DNA from: a virus
Virus record (IMG/VR): IMGVR_UViG_3300038701_002726
Location: 1-29,354 of that record
Direction: 5' to 3' (one strand)
Length of the DNA: 29,354 bases
Position 1 is the first letter of the stretch; every line of letters starts with the position of its first letter. A program made the position numbers and the translations under genes. A model generated the notes under the pieces. It was not told the origin of the DNA. It searched no databases and saw only the letters and a list, made by a program, of their open reading frames with translations. This document shows, in pieces, positions 15,763-24,324 of the stretch.

Positions 15763-18700
15763 ATGTCAGTTGGGGTTGGTGCTGGTGTTGGGGCCGGTCT
15801 ATCGGCGTTCCGCCCTAGTGGGCGGTCGGCGTTCATTGCGTCTGCGTTCACCTATGAGCGGGGCGCGCCGGATGTTCTGACGGCCCGCATATCGCGCGCT
15901 TACAAGACATCGACCGGTGACACGCTCACCTTCGTTTTTCAGCGGGACGGGGTGCAGGTCGCCAGTGTCACCAGCTCGCAGTACGCATCGAACGATGCAC
16001 CGGGCGCGCGATCAGGGTCGGGTCAGTCGTTGTCTGCGCTGACGGGTGCGCTGACGGTCGGCAATCTGTACATGATTACTTATGAAGTGTCAGTCAACGA
16101 CAGCGGCGCGACGATCTTTCCCTTCGGCCTCAGCCCGTTTGAGGATCTGACTGGCGCTGATTTTCCGTCGACAGTCGGGTGGCACACGGTCTTTGGCGTG
16201 GCGAAAAACACCAACACGCAAGCGGTGGTTTACACCACCGGCGATATTACCATTCCGCATTTCAACGTCCAGGACGCGCAGGCGTCGATCGACGTGCCGG
16301 CCAGCTGGGTCGGTGATCTGGTCAGCTATCAGATCACGTCAGGAAATGAGACAGCGGCCAAGCGGGCCTTTACCGTGCCGTCCGCTGGCACCGTCTTTGT
16401 GCACCCCACGAACGGCAGCGACGATTTCGGCGTTGGGTCGCAACTGTCACCTTACAAATCGATGTCCGCAGCGTTTGCGGCCATCGGTGATGGCGTCGGC
16501 GGCACGATCATCAAGCGACCCGGATTTTACGACCCGTACGAGGTTCCGATCGAAGGCGCGGACGGCAACCCGTTGCGGATCACGCACATGCCCGGTGAAA
16601 GGAACCTTGCGATCGTTCTGGGCGATGTTGACCAGCATGTGGCGCGTGGTGGCGCGGGCGTGGCACAGAACAACGCGACACGTGACGGGATCCGCATAGA
16701 CGGGAAAAGCTACGTCGAGATTGACGGCATCGCGGTCCACAAAGTTTGGCGCAATGGCATTTTCGTCAAGGGCGCTGGCGCAGACACCGTGAGCGGCAAT
16801 ATCAAGATCACAAACTGCGTCACTGATGATACCGGGCTTTCCGGCATTTATATCTGCGGTGACGTGGCAGGATCCCCGGTGCCTGCAAATGACGCATTCC
16901 GCACGCGCTATGTCTACGTCGAGGACAATGACGTCACCAAAACCAACACGGTCAATGACTGGAATTATGACCAGATCAATTCCGAAGGCGAGCGGGGCGG
17001 CGTAGGTGAGGCGATCACTGTCGCGAACAGCGTGCAGTACATTTATGTGCGTCGCAACCACGTGCACAACTCGCGACAGTACGGCATCGACTTCAAGAAC
17101 CACGTGGTCGATGGGGAGATCACGCACAACCGGATCGATCAGGTCACGCGCTATGCCATCTACCTCGATTCCGGTGAGCTCGACGTGCGGCGCATTCTTG
17201 TGGCCAATAACCAGATGAGCAACTGCCGGGCGGGCCTTGTTCTGGCTCGTGAGGAAGACGGGAACGACAGCGGCGATGATCTGGCGATGGAAGACATCGA
17301 CATCGTGAACAACGTCACGTGGAACATGTCGCGCGTCGGCATGCACTTCCAGCGCCACCCGACCAAGGACCAGCAGAACATCGGCTATTTCCGCCGGATC
17401 AGGGCGCGGTTCAATGCGTTCTTCAACACGAACACGGACGGGATTTACCGCGATATTAACATTGACGATATTGCGTCGTTTGGGAACAACATCGCGGGCG
17501 ATCCGATTGTTTCCGGCATCGAGTTGATCGGCAACGTGGCGTGGAACCCTGATGGCTCAATGCGCATGGCGATTGATGTGGCGGGCGACAGTCGGTTCAC
17601 GGTGGCGCAAAACTACAATGTGCAGGACGGGACGTTTACCGGCACTGACCCGCTATATGTTGCCCCGACAGCAGATGAGCCTGATTTCAGCTTGGGCGAC
17701 GGCTCTGGGGCCAAGGAAATCGTCACCACGGCATCCTATATCACAGCGCCGTTTGACAAATTCCCCGATGGCAGCGCGCGCGTTACGCCGGGGCCTGCGG
17801 GCGCGTTTGATGTATTTAAGCCTGCGCTGCGTATCTCCTCAAATGTCCTGACGCACAACGATTTCACGCCAGCAGTCCCGTTTCTGAACAGGTTCACTTT
17901 GGCGCGCTATTATTTCATGGGTACTGGTGGCGCAGACGACATATATTGCGGTGATGCTGCGCTCGACGGCCTGTCAGATTCCGAGGGCTGGATACACTCA
18001 GCGCCCACAGGTCGCACAAGTGCGCGCGTGTTCTTCGCGTGGAGTGGCTTTGAACCGGATTATCATCAAGTCTCGTATGATATGACTTGGGACGGTGCAG
18101 AACAATTTACCCTGTTTGGTGTAGACAACCAGACTAGTGTCGGAACCAACCATATTCGGTTTACGCCACGTATGGAGGGTTGGGGCTTTAATATCACGTC
18201 GTTCCCCGGCGCATCTGGTGACTACACGCGCAATGTAAAAATCTATCGCACTGTCGATGCGTCTCGGATCGCTGCGGGCGAAATGTTCAACCCGGATTAT
18301 GTCGCTCTGTTTGAGGGGCTGACGGAAAAACGCTGGATGGGCTGGATGGGCGAAAACAAGGATCAGGTTGTTGCCCTGCCTAAGTTTCCCTTCGCAAACT
18401 ACGGCAGTTCTGGGCAAGATATACGGCCTACAATCCCGCCCGAAATAATTGCCCGTTTTTCGAATGAGGTAGGGATCACGCCTTGGCTCAACTTCCATTT
18501 TCGTATGACTGACGCGGAAATAAGCACATGGTTGGAGCGCTTCGTAGCGGTTCTGGACACCGACATGGTTGTTAAAATGGCACCGTCGAATGAAACATGG
18601 AACTGGGGCTTCCCTGTACATGATTATTATATTGACGCCGCTCGTGCGCTTTGGAGCAATGTGGGGCCGACGGATTTCGCGCAAGACAGCTATCATGGAT

Positions 18701-21288
18701 ACAAAACAGTCAAGTTGTTGGAAATCGCAGAAGATCATTTGCCGCGAAACCGCATTAAACTGGTACTGGAAACGCAATCTAGCAGTCAGGCAGTAACAGA
18801 AAGGCGGTTGGAAGCGCAGGCATGGGAGGACAGCGGCGACACCGAATTTGTACGCCCCGGCGATGTGGTTGATGAGATTGCAGCGACCAGCTATTTCGGT
18901 TCGAAAATTTTGTCAGAAGAACCCAACAGGTCGGCTTTGCTAGACGCCATTGACACCCGCACAAAAGCAGACGCTTTTGACTGGCTAACCTCTTTCATTC
19001 TTGGTGATACTTCATGGGGCAGTGGCGAATGGGACGCAACGATTGAATCTTTTGAGGAAAACAATGTTATCGCCGTGCGGGAGGGTGTGCCGCTCACTCT
19101 CTATGAGGGCGGTCAGCATGTTTATCATAGCTTCAACGTAAAAGACATGACGCAGGCGCAGATTGATATTCTTGCCCCCTTCCTGAAAGACTTCGTTAAC
19201 AGCGATCAGATGGGTGGTCTTTATCAGATGCTAAGTGACGAGTGGCAGAAGGTTTCGCCGTCTGAACCAATGATGCAGTTTGGCATGATTTCAATGCCGG
19301 GTGACTTTGGTTTTTGGGGTCTTCTGGCTGATTATGAGCAGCCTCTTTCCCCGCGCGCCGAATATATTCTGGGGGTCGCACGCGGCGAGTCCTTTACCGA
19401 CTACAGGCCATCGCTTGAACCTCTGACGCCCCGACACCTTGCAGTTGATGTAACAAGCGTGTCAGCGACCACAGACGGTGTTTCCATCACTTATGAGGGT
19501 AGTCCGATCACCAATGCGGCAGTCGATGGCGGTACAGCTACCGGCGCTGTGATGGTGGGGAGCGAGTTGCGAAATACAGAAGTGAATGGCTTTGCGGGTC
19601 AAACTGGCAACATCGTTCAAGTGTCGTCCGACCAGGGTTACTTCATCCTTACCTTGACCGCCGCAGACGCGGTGACAGTGTTTGGCGCGACAGTGACAAT
19701 CCCGGCGCAAAACTCCGCATTGTCTGGCTTCCCCGTGCCGATAGATCTTTCCGAAATGGATAATGCGGCATGGACGCGATTGCGCGGTGATGGCGGCAAC
19801 CTCAGAGCAAAAAGCACCGATCTGGCCACTGAGTATCCAATTGATGTGAGTTTTGTCGATAAGGCAAACAAAGCGGGCCGGGCGTGGGTACGCACAGACT
19901 TGTCAGGCAGCGCGGCCACAACCTTTGTGCTTGATGTTGCTGACCCAAGCGTCACGGCGGTGGCGTCCGACGCCGCGACGGGCCGTGAGGCTGTCTGGAC
20001 TGGCTATGCCGCTGCGGTAAGTTTGCCAGAGAAAATCAACAGAGCGGACGGTGTTGCGCTGGTAGAAGATAGACCGATAACCAGCGGCGCAGAAATTCGA
20101 AATTATACACAATCGGCAGCACGGCAAGGCATCGCTTATGGGTCAAGTGGTGAACGGTTTGCCTTTGATACAGATACGATCACGAAATATGCGTCAGATT
20201 GGACTACGCAAACGGCGATAAACACCACGCCGCTTGCCAGCCAGCAAGCCGCCTTGAATCATGTTGGTGATGGGTGCGTGGTCGGCACAGAATTGTTTGC
20301 GGCAAATTCGAAATATGTGGCTGACGGAACGCCCACAAGCGAGGTGGCCGTGTATGAAACATCAAATCTGACATTTAAGCGGTCATATAATATCAGCAGC
20401 ACCCCCGGCATGACCGCTCTGTCCTCGATGTGTTACAATGCCGATGACAGCGTGTTTTACCTCTCGTGCTTTGAGACGAATGACGAAATCTTTGTTTTCA
20501 ACAGCAGCTTTGTGCAGCAAGCAAGCATCACGCTTTCCGATAATATCGACAATATCCAAGGCATTACCTATGCGCAGGACCACATATTTGTGTCGCATAA
20601 CACGACCGGCACTGACTTAATCACGAAAGTCGCGAAAGACGGGACCGTACAAGAAACAGCGGCAACTCAGAATGGTTATGGGCAAGGCATAGATATTACT
20701 GAGGAAGGTTATTTGGTAGGCGTCGGGTCGGGCAAAATAATCGAGTGGGATATTTCTGCCGGGTCCATGGCAAGTGGCACAGTCGTCTATACAATAGACG
20801 ATATTGGCACTCACGCCGGTTGGACCCTATCGGCCACCAGCCTTAACCGCTTGGCGGCGAGTAATCAGCAGATTGCGGGCTTTAACACTGTGGCAAATAC
20901 AAGTACGCGAGGCGGTTTCCATGTCAGATCAAACGGCAACTATGAGTCTTGGGCATCCGGTGAAAGCTGGATTGCTCCTTCTCCAGCAACCACGCGTGAC
21001 GCGGTAAACAAGCGGCACATGGCGCTGACGTTCAACGGCACGACTGGCCGTGATCTGTTTTTGGATGGTGATGCGTATGCAACCGATGGCCCAATAGGCA
21101 GCACGTTCACGACTTCTGCGCTCAATCTGGTAGTCGGCGGGAACGGTGCCTCTGCGACCTCTGAATTGTTTCAGGGTTTTGTTTTTGACGTGTTATTCCA
21201 TGAAACTGTTCGCAGTGACGAATGGATTAAGGCAGAAGCAGACGCGCTGCTTGATCCAGCCACATTTGCGGTGCTCACGTCCAGATGA
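15763..21288 (+). CDS. Giant spike: beta-helix plus glycosidase-like and LamG-like domains
   Basis: An 1841-residue receptor-binding spike. Residues ~1-205 are beta-rich and probably attach it to the particle. Residues ~210-690 are a right-handed parallel beta-helix, opening V-F-V-H-P-T-N-G-S-D-D-F-G with many short N-rich turns such as I-K-I-T-N-C-V and V-R-R-N-H-V-H-N. Residues ~690-830 look like a carbohydrate-binding-type sandwich. Residues ~830-1220 look like a clan GH-A TIM barrel: P-S-N943-E944-T-W-N-W-G-F supplies an acid/base Asn-Glu pair and L-Y-E1115-G-G-Q-H a nucleophile. Residues ~1450-1665 have repeated short beta strands like a propeller, and ~1680-1841 resemble a LamG/concanavalin-like lectin fold. 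The role would be binding and cutting surface polysaccharide. From about 17,830 onward the DNA looks less GC-rich than the 5' part, suggesting domain exchange. Confidence 0.75.
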   Translation: MSVGVGAGVGAGLSAFRPSGRSAFIASAFTYERGAPDVLTARISRAYKTSTGDTLTFVFQRDGVQVASVTSSQYASNDAPGARSGSGQSLSALTGALTVGNLYMITYEVSVNDSGATIFPFGLSPFEDLTGADFPSTVGWHTVFGVAKNTNTQAVVYTTGDITIPHFNVQDAQASIDVPASWVGDLVSYQITSGNETAAKRAFTVPSAGTVFVHPTNGSDDFGVGSQLSPYKSMSAAFAAIGDGVGGTIIKRPGFYDPYEVPIEGADGNPLRITHMPGERNLAIVLGDVDQHVARGGAGVAQNNATRDGIRIDGKSYVEIDGIAVHKVWRNGIFVKGAGADTVSGNIKITNCVTDDTGLSGIYICGDVAGSPVPANDAFRTRYVYVEDNDVTKTNTVNDWNYDQINSEGERGGVGEAITVANSVQYIYVRRNHVHNSRQYGIDFKNHVVDGEITHNRIDQVTRYAIYLDSGELDVRRILVANNQMSNCRAGLVLAREEDGNDSGDDLAMEDIDIVNNVTWNMSRVGMHFQRHPTKDQQNIGYFRRIRARFNAFFNTNTDGIYRDINIDDIASFGNNIAGDPIVSGIELIGNVAWNPDGSMRMAIDVAGDSRFTVAQNYNVQDGTFTGTDPLYVAPTADEPDFSLGDGSGAKEIVTTASYITAPFDKFPDGSARVTPGPAGAFDVFKPALRISSNVLTHNDFTPAVPFLNRFTLARYYFMGTGGADDIYCGDAALDGLSDSEGWIHSAPTGRTSARVFFAWSGFEPDYHQVSYDMTWDGAEQFTLFGVDNQTSVGTNHIRFTPRMEGWGFNITSFPGASGDYTRNVKIYRTVDASRIAAGEMFNPDYVALFEGLTEKRWMGWMGENKDQVVALPKFPFANYGSSGQDIRPTIPPEIIARFSNEVGITPWLNFHFRMTDAEISTWLERFVAVLDTDMVVKMAPSNETWNWGFPVHDYYIDAARALWSNVGPTDFAQDSYHGYKTVKLLEIAEDHLPRNRIKLVLETQSSSQAVTERRLEAQAWEDSGDTEFVRPGDVVDEIAATSYFGSKILSEEPNRSALLDAIDTRTKADAFDWLTSFILGDTSWGSGEWDATIESFEENNVIAVREGVPLTLYEGGQHVYHSFNVKDMTQAQIDILAPFLKDFVNSDQMGGLYQMLSDEWQKVSPSEPMMQFGMISMPGDFGFWGLLADYEQPLSPRAEYILGVARGESFTDYRPSLEPLTPRHLAVDVTSVSATTDGVSITYEGSPITNAAVDGGTATGAVMVGSELRNTEVNGFAGQTGNIVQVSSDQGYFILTLTAADAVTVFGATVTIPAQNSALSGFPVPIDLSEMDNAAWTRLRGDGGNLRAKSTDLATEYPIDVSFVDKANKAGRAWVRTDLSGSAATTFVLDVADPSVTAVASDAATGREAVWTGYAAAVSLPEKINRADGVALVEDRPITSGAEIRNYTQSAARQGIAYGSSGERFAFDTDTITKYASDWTTQTAINTTPLASQQAALNHVGDGCVVGTELFAANSKYVADGTPTSEVAVYETSNLTFKRSYNISSTPGMTALSSMCYNADDSVFYLSCFETNDEIFVFNSSFVQQASITLSDNIDNIQGITYAQDHIFVSHNTTGTDLITKVAKDGTVQETAATQNGYGQGIDITEEGYLVGVGSGKIIEWDISAGSMASGTVVYTIDDIGTHAGWTLSATSLNRLAASNQQIAGFNTVANTSTRGGFHVRSNGNYESWASGESWIAPSPATTRDAVNKRHMALTFNGTTGRDLFLDGDAYATDGPIGSTFTTSALNLVVGGNGASATSELFQGFVFDVLFHETVRSDEWIKAEADALLDPATFAVLTSR

Positions 21289-21388
21289 TTGCTGCAACAA
21301 TCGGGAGCCAGATCGCCAGCGAGATTATCAGCGCGCACCACGGGAATCGCATTTGATCTGGTGACGGTCTATCTTTTCGTTCAGTCAT
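21275..21388 (-). CDS. Small single-span membrane protein (37 aa)
   Basis: Reading leftward, AAAGGA lies 6 nt upstream of the ATG at 21388, giving a 37-residue product. It has a charged N-terminus (M-T-E-R-K-D-R) and a hydrophobic C-terminal span (A-L-I-I-S-L-A-I-W-L-P-I-V-A-A-I-I-W). An upstream in-frame ATG at 21463 lacks a ribosome site and would run through the terminator hairpin. The gene overlaps the end of the spike gene by 14 nt and lies downstream of the integrase on the same strand. Its function is unknown; superinfection exclusion or membrane sensing are possibilities only. Confidence 0.55.
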   Translation of the reverse strand: MTERKDRPSPDQMRFPWCALIISLAIWLPIVAAIIWT

Positions 21389-21416
21389 GTCGATTCCTTT
21401 GCAGTCGGTGTGATGA

Positions 21417-21451
21417 GAAGCCCCGCGCTGGTGAGACGGTCGCGGGGCTTC
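21417..21451. terminator. GC-rich hairpin terminator between the spike and integrase units
   Basis: Perfect 11-bp arms GAAGCCCCGCG (21417-21427) and CGCGGGGCTTC (21441-21451) enclose a 13-nt loop and are followed on the + strand by GTTCGTT. It lies between the convergent spike (+) and integrase (-) genes. In the leftward direction it would also separate the integrase from the 37-residue membrane protein. Confidence 0.7.
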
Positions 21452-21499
21452 GTTCGTTAACAAGGTTACTCGTTACTGGTGGTGTTATTGGTGGTCGCT

Positions 21500-22672
21500 T
21501 CAGGCGGATCGGCGGGGGTGTTCTATTGCCAGGATGGCTTTGGCGGCGCGGGCGTCGGATGCGGGCATGTAGGTTTGGCGCAGGTTGGCGTCTGTCCCGG
21601 ATGTGTTGCCCAGGGCGTCATCGACGTCATCGCTGACCACGCCTGCGTGGCGGGAGTTGTTGCTGAAGGACCGGCGGAAGTCGCGAAACTGGATGTCGTA
21701 GACGGAGGGGCAGGTTTCGGCGGCTTTTTCGCGGATCCGGGCGAATTCCTTGGGAAAGCTCGTGTCGTTGAAAGGGCGCGCGTCGTGGTCGCGGGTTACA
21801 AGCGGGCTCTGGGGCGCTGTGGCGGCGCGCAGGGCGTCGCTGAGCAACGGCAGGACGTCGTCGTGCACCACAAGGTAGCTGAGGCGCTGTTTGGTGCTGT
21901 CCTTTGATCTGACGATGCGCCAGTGCAGGCGGTCCTGGGGGCCGGTTCCGTCATCGAGGTCAACGGTGCGCATGATGAAGCTGGCGGCGCGGGCGTTGAA
22001 GACGTCGGTGACGCGCCCGCCCATGAACATGGCCAAGTGCATCGCAAGGCGCATGTTTGTCAATTCGAGATCCTGCGCGGCGGCATCTAGGGCATCAAAT
22101 TCTGCCCAGTCGATTGTGCGGTTGCGCGATTTCGGTGTGATCATCCGCATGCGCACGACGGGGTTTGTCGGGATGATGCCTTTGAGTTCAGCGTAGGACA
22201 GCAGGATGCTGAGCATGCGCACCAGGCGTTTGGATACCCAGACGCCGTGAGCGGCATAAAGCTCTTCGTACCAGCTGTAGATTTTGGGCTTGGTGAGTTT
22301 GCGCACGTCGGTGCCCTGCCAGCGGTCGACAATGCGGATGATGTCTTTTTCGTATTCAAACCGGGTCTTTGGTTTCTTGGTGAGAAACTGTGGACTTTTG
22401 AGATAGGCGGCGCGCAGTGCCTCGATCGAGTTGGGGGCGGTGCGGGCGCGGTACGTTTCTGTCTTTGGGGCTGTGCCAGATTTGAGGTTCAGCTCCTTTG
22501 CCTTGCGCACGGATGCGGTTGGCTGGTCTGCGCGCAGCTCGACGTTCTTTGCGCCCATCAAGCGCTGTGTTTTGCTGGGCTCCCACCAGACGCGCCAGCC
22601 GTCGCGCGCCCGGTAGCGTTGGCGCAGGCCGGGCACCTTCTGTTTGATCGGTTTCGGGGGTTGGGTGCTCAT
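21500..22672 (-). CDS. int: Tyrosine integrase with atypical catalytic residues
   Basis: A 390-residue site-specific recombinase, presumably acting at the tRNA-Asn site. Residues ~80-175 form a SAM-like core-binding domain (A-P-N-S-I-E-A-L-R-A-A-Y). The catalytic domain shows R220 in M-G-G-R-V-T-D-V-F, a possible Lys at 257 or 261, a box II of R330-D-F-R333-R, and the nucleophile Y368 in L-R-Q-T-Y-M. Two positions differ from the usual set: the His of H-x-x-R is Arg330, and the His/Trp of 'LGH' is Asn356 (L-G-N-T-S-G). The N-terminus is basic and may bind arm sites. The start overlaps the upstream gene's stop (ATGA). It is the last gene of the leftward operon driven from about 24,350. Its distance from attP, about 6.3 kb, is unusual. 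Confidence 0.85.
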   Translation of the reverse strand: MSTQPPKPIKQKVPGLRQRYRARDGWRVWWEPSKTQRLMGAKNVELRADQPTASVRKAKELNLKSGTAPKTETYRARTAPNSIEALRAAYLKSPQFLTKKPKTRFEYEKDIIRIVDRWQGTDVRKLTKPKIYSWYEELYAAHGVWVSKRLVRMLSILLSYAELKGIIPTNPVVRMRMITPKSRNRTIDWAEFDALDAAAQDLELTNMRLAMHLAMFMGGRVTDVFNARAASFIMRTVDLDDGTGPQDRLHWRIVRSKDSTKQRLSYLVVHDDVLPLLSDALRAATAPQSPLVTRDHDARPFNDTSFPKEFARIREKAAETCPSVYDIQFRDFRRSFSNNSRHAGVVSDDVDDALGNTSGTDANLRQTYMPASDARAAKAILAIEHPRRSA

Positions 22673-23394
22673 TGGGCCTGCCCCTGCGGTGCCGCTATGC
22701 GAAGAGGTCCTGCGTCGTCGTCAAGCGGGCGATGAAGAGTGACATTTTCACCCGCCTCCGCGCCAGCCGTTGCGCCCGCCCGATAAAGCGTGTGCTTGCG
22801 CTGCGCCGCGCCGGGCAATCCCAGCGCGTCATAATAGTCATCGACCTTTTTGTTCTTGACTATGAGGACATCGGTGCCTGTGCCCCGGCCATTGTCGTCC
22901 AGCGTTTCCGTCATCTCTACAAGTCGCTCAGCGATACGTTTTGCCATGTATATCGCGAATGACTTTCGATCTCTGGCGCGGATTGCCGGACTAAAGGGTC
23001 CCGGGTCGTAAGCCGCGCTGGCAACCTTGATAGCGTTGAGAATGTGGCCGTGCAGCCATACTGCCAAATCCCGCTCTGCGCCGTACCCGTGGTACGTCAT
23101 CGAAGTTCCTTGTGATACTGTACCGGTGAACGAAACCCGCGTGTTGGTAAAAGCTGCGATTTCATTCTGGACGTAGAACATGGCCCCGCCGGGTCGGCCG
23201 TTTGTCCACGCCGTTTTGCTGCGGCCAATTTGTTCGGCTTGATCACCCTCAATTTCGGACATCGTAAAGCCAAATTTCGCCATCAAATCCATTGCCTTTT
23301 GCATGCAAAGGTTTGCCTCGGCCTCACTCGCGGCGGGATCGTTGGCTTTTGCCATTAGCGCAGCGGCGCGTTCCTTCATGGACTTTGCGGCCAT
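22669..23394 (-). CDS. DUF2786-like phage protein
   Basis: A 241-residue protein starting at ATG 23394, preceded by a strong AGGAGGG; its first base is shared with the preceding stop (TGATG). A longer in-frame form up to 23676 would overlap two other genes and is unlikely. The N-terminal ~45 residues (K-E-R-A-A-A-L-M-A-K-A-N-D-P-A to K-F-G-F-T-M-S-E-I-E) fit the DUF2786 pattern of paired helices with 'A....Kaa.lm.k.g.'. A longer mixed domain of the type usually following it in phages comes next (Y-G-A-E-R-D-L-A-V-W-L, C-terminal to D-D-Y-Y-D-A-L). The molecular function is unknown. It lies between the AlpA-like gene and the integrase in one leftward operon. Confidence 0.6.
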   Translation of the reverse strand: MAAKSMKERAAALMAKANDPAASEAEANLCMQKAMDLMAKFGFTMSEIEGDQAEQIGRSKTAWTNGRPGGAMFYVQNEIAAFTNTRVSFTGTVSQGTSMTYHGYGAERDLAVWLHGHILNAIKVASAAYDPGPFSPAIRARDRKSFAIYMAKRIAERLVEMTETLDDNGRGTGTDVLIVKNKKVDDYYDALGLPGAAQRKHTLYRAGATAGAEAGENVTLHRPLDDDAGPLRIAAPQGQAQ

Positions 23395-23615
23395 CACCCT
23401 GCCCTCCTGATTTCGCTGCGGTTGGGGCATTGGTTGGCGATCCATTCCTCGATCTTGTCGCGCCGCCATGTCATGGGCTTCAGGCGATGCGGGGCTGGCA
23501 GGGGGAAATCGTATTGTTCCTGCAGGCGGTCGAGGGACTGGCGGAAGGTGTGCGCCGACATTTCGAGTTTTGCCGCCACTTCGCCGGTGGTGATCCAGTT
23601 TTTCTGCGCGCTCAT
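23394..23615 (-). CDS. AlpA-like small HTH protein, possible excisionase
   Basis: A 73-residue protein from ATG 23615 with GGAGG upstream. The N-terminus W-I-T-T-G-E-V-A-A-K-L-E-M-S-A-H-T-F-R-Q (7-26) is a winged-helix MerR/AlpA-type recognition motif, and the C-terminal half includes M-T-W-R-R-D-K-I-E-E-W-I, typical of AlpA/excisionase proteins. Such proteins bend att DNA or regulate integrase. Being two genes upstream of the integrase in the same operon fits an excision directionality factor. It overlaps its upstream neighbour by 4 nt. A general regulator of the operon is the alternative. Confidence 0.65.
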   Translation of the reverse strand: MSAQKNWITTGEVAAKLEMSAHTFRQSLDRLQEQYDFPLPAPHRLKPMTWRRDKIEEWIANQCPNRSEIRRAG

Positions 23616-23893
23616 GATTGTGCCTCCGTTGAGGGGGCGTCGGTTGGTGGCACGACGTGCAGGCGGGCGGGCGCATCTGGCCGGGGTGGTGCCGGTTGTG
23701 GCGCGGTTTTGGCTGGCGCCGGGTTCTGGCGCAGTTCGCGGTATTCGGACAGGCATGCGGGCATGTGGTGGCACAGCAGCGCGAGTTCCAGTTCGGTGAT
23801 TGCGGGGCTGCCGATCTTGTAGGCGATGCGCTCGATTTCCTGCACGATGGCGAGGGATGTCTGTTGCGGGTTGTGTTGGGCGGTGTCAGCCAT
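23612..23893 (-). CDS. Unknown 93-residue protein in the integration operon
   Basis: Starts at ATG 23893 with GGAGG about 9 nt upstream, and overlaps both neighbours (8 nt upstream, 4 nt downstream). The first ~55 residues form helices (A-I-V-Q-E-I-E-R-I-A-Y-K-I-G-S and E-L-E-L-A-L-L-C-H-H-M). The last ~35 are Pro/Ala-rich and probably disordered. No motif is recognised and there is no membrane span. It may be a small accessory DNA-binding or partner protein, but nothing in the sequence proves this. Confidence 0.55.
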   Translation of the reverse strand: MADTAQHNPQQTSLAIVQEIERIAYKIGSPAITELELALLCHHMPACLSEYRELRQNPAPAKTAPQPAPPRPDAPARLHVVPPTDAPSTEAQS

Positions 23894-24293
23894 TTTTCAG
23901 CGCCTCCTGTACTTTGCTCATGACCATTTCGCGCCCGCAGACGGGCAAGGCATGCAGGCGCGCGGCCAGGCGGGCGACGCCGTGATCGGTCAGCTGGTGG
24001 GGGATGATGCCTGAGCGGTCAAAGATGCCGTCGAAGATGGCCAGCGGGTGGACATCGAGGGCCTGACAGAAGCGGATGAGCTGGTCGGCTGTCAGCTCGG
24101 CATCGCCGGTATAGAGGCGGAACAGCATATCCATGGGAATGCCGGTTTTGGTGTGAATTTCCGCCTCTGACATGTTGCGCAGATCGGCGATGTGCCAGAT
24201 CCGCGTGACAAGCATGGGAGACAGGCTGTCGGGGGGTGGTTGGGTTTCTTGCGCCCCGGTGATGTCGGGCGCGTGTGCTGGTTCTGTGCTCAT
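23886..24293 (-). CDS. XRE-family HTH regulator, first gene of the leftward operon
   Basis: A 135-residue protein from ATG 24293. A Pro-rich N-terminus (1-25) leads to a Cro/CI-type helix-turn-helix at about 28-85: L-R-N-M-S-E-A-E-I-H-T-K-T-G-I-P-M-D-M-L-F-R-L, then L-T-A-D-Q-L-I-R-F-C-Q-A-L-D-V. A short helical tail with H-G-V-A-R-L-A-A-R-L-H follows. It lacks a protease-like domain. As the first product of the repressor-controlled leftward promoter it could be a second regulator, like lambda CII or an anti-repressor, acting on integration. Its ribosome site UAGGAG lies in a hairpin just after the predicted transcript start. Confidence 0.7.
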   Translation of the reverse strand: MSTEPAHAPDITGAQETQPPPDSLSPMLVTRIWHIADLRNMSEAEIHTKTGIPMDMLFRLYTGDAELTADQLIRFCQALDVHPLAIFDGIFDRSGIIPHQLTDHGVARLAARLHALPVCGREMVMSKVQEALKNG

Positions 24294-24301
24294 AACAAGC
24301 T

Positions 24302-24319
24302 CCTATCGCTGTGGATAGG
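24302..24319 (-). promoter_or_regulatory. Leader hairpin covering the XRE gene ribosome site
   Basis: In the leftward RNA the arms CCUAUC and GAUAGG pair around CACAGC, and the 3' arm contains most of the UAGGAG Shine-Dalgarno sequence used for ATG 24293. The predicted transcript start (about 24318) coincides with the outer end of the stem, so the mRNA would begin with this hairpin. It could lower or regulate translation of the XRE gene. Confidence 0.5.
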
Positions 24320-24324
24320 TTCTT

